Program-made: the position numbers and the translations under genes | Shown here: piece by piece, positions 5,270 to 5,336 of the stretch | Position numbering within the stretch: position 1 is the first letter of the stretch | Layout of the letters: each line of letters opens with the position of its first letter | Source of the DNA: Candidatus Iainarchaeum sp. | GTDB taxonomy: Archaea > Iainarchaeota > Iainarchaeia > Iainarchaeales > GCA-2688035 | NCBI GenBank assembly: GCA_017608725.1 | Contig: JAFCFG010000079.1 | Coordinates: forward strand, 1 to 5,336 | Direction of reading: 5' to 3' | DNA: 5,336 nucleotides | Notes under the pieces: model-generated | Seen by the model: only the letters and a program-made list of their open reading frames with translations | The model's database searches: none | What the model was told of the DNA's origin: nothing

Positions 5270-5336
5270 TTGATTGGCAAAACTGATTTAAATAGCTATG
5301 GCTACCCCGACTGCCCGCGCTGCGGCAGCCGCTGGG
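5270..5336 (+). CDS. Start of a small zinc-ribbon protein (cut by window edge)
   Basis: From TTG at 5270 the frame reads 22 codons to the edge. It includes YPDCPRCGSRW, a CxxC zinc knuckle (Cys15 and Cys18), typical of the first half of a zinc ribbon in small archaeal proteins or N-terminal ribbons of larger ones. The second Cys pair and everything else lie outside the window, so no function can be assigned. The start rests on GAGGTGAT at 5258-5265. The frame is open upstream to a TAA at 5171-5173, so a longer form from GTG 5183 is possible, but that codon lacks a Shine-Dalgarno and would put the hairpin region inside coding sequence. An alternative ATG at 5298 opens a low-complexity Ala-rich frame without a ribosome-binding site and is less likely. 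Confidence 0.6.
   Translation, partial: MIGKTDLNSYGYPDCPRCGSRW

Noticed and set aside
5298..5336. ATG start giving an Ala-rich frame (MATPTARAAAAAG).
   Set aside because: No Shine-Dalgarno upstream and low complexity. The overlapping frame with CPRCG and a GAGGTGAT site is a much better gene start.

Overview
The window looks archaeal. It encodes a three-OB-fold, zinc-containing replication protein A (RPA) and an archaeal-type RadA recombinase. It has TATA-like promoter elements, Shine-Dalgarno sites matching the archaeal 16S tail (GGAGG, GGTGAT, GAGGTGAT), and frequent non-ATG starts (GTG for rpa, TTG for two small genes). The sequence alone does not fix the lineage; a euryarchaeal or DPANN-type genome would fit.

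Layout, left to right. (1) Positions 1-279, minus strand: the first 93 codons of a metallo-beta-lactamase-fold hydrolase that runs off the left edge. (2) Positions 280-371: a short divergent promoter region with one TATA-like element placed suitably for both directions. (3) Positions 372-1709, plus: complete RPA large subunit (445 aa). (4) Positions 1710-1964: a non-coding gap with several strong inverted repeats, then the radA ribosome-binding site. (5) Positions 1965-4451, plus: radA, interrupted in frame by a 513-residue class 1 intein with a LAGLIDADG homing endonuclease. The intein (2307-3845) lies inside the Walker A motif, between Lys and Thr. (6) Positions 4452-4609: a convergent gap with a symmetric A6/T6 hairpin terminator and a second 10-bp inverted repeat. 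(7) Positions 4610-4867, minus: a small free-standing protein resembling EF-Tu domain 2, with a TTG start. (8) Positions 4868-5269: its promoter, two tandem 74/75-bp AT-rich direct repeats, then a GC-rich segment with mutually exclusive hairpins upstream of a strong Shine-Dalgarno. (9) Positions 5270-5336, plus: the start of a small zinc-ribbon protein cut by the right edge.

Functionally the core is a homologous recombination pair. RPA coats single-stranded DNA and RadA forms the strand-exchange filament on it. RadA should have no working P-loop until the intein splices out, so RadA activity depends on protein splicing. All splicing residues and both endonuclease acidic residues appear intact.

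No new defence system or gene cluster is visible. The observations most worth a second look are the P-loop intein with its large uncharacterised C-terminal segment, the riboswitch-like leader at 5198-5247, the structured rpa-radA gap, and the 75-bp tandem repeat.
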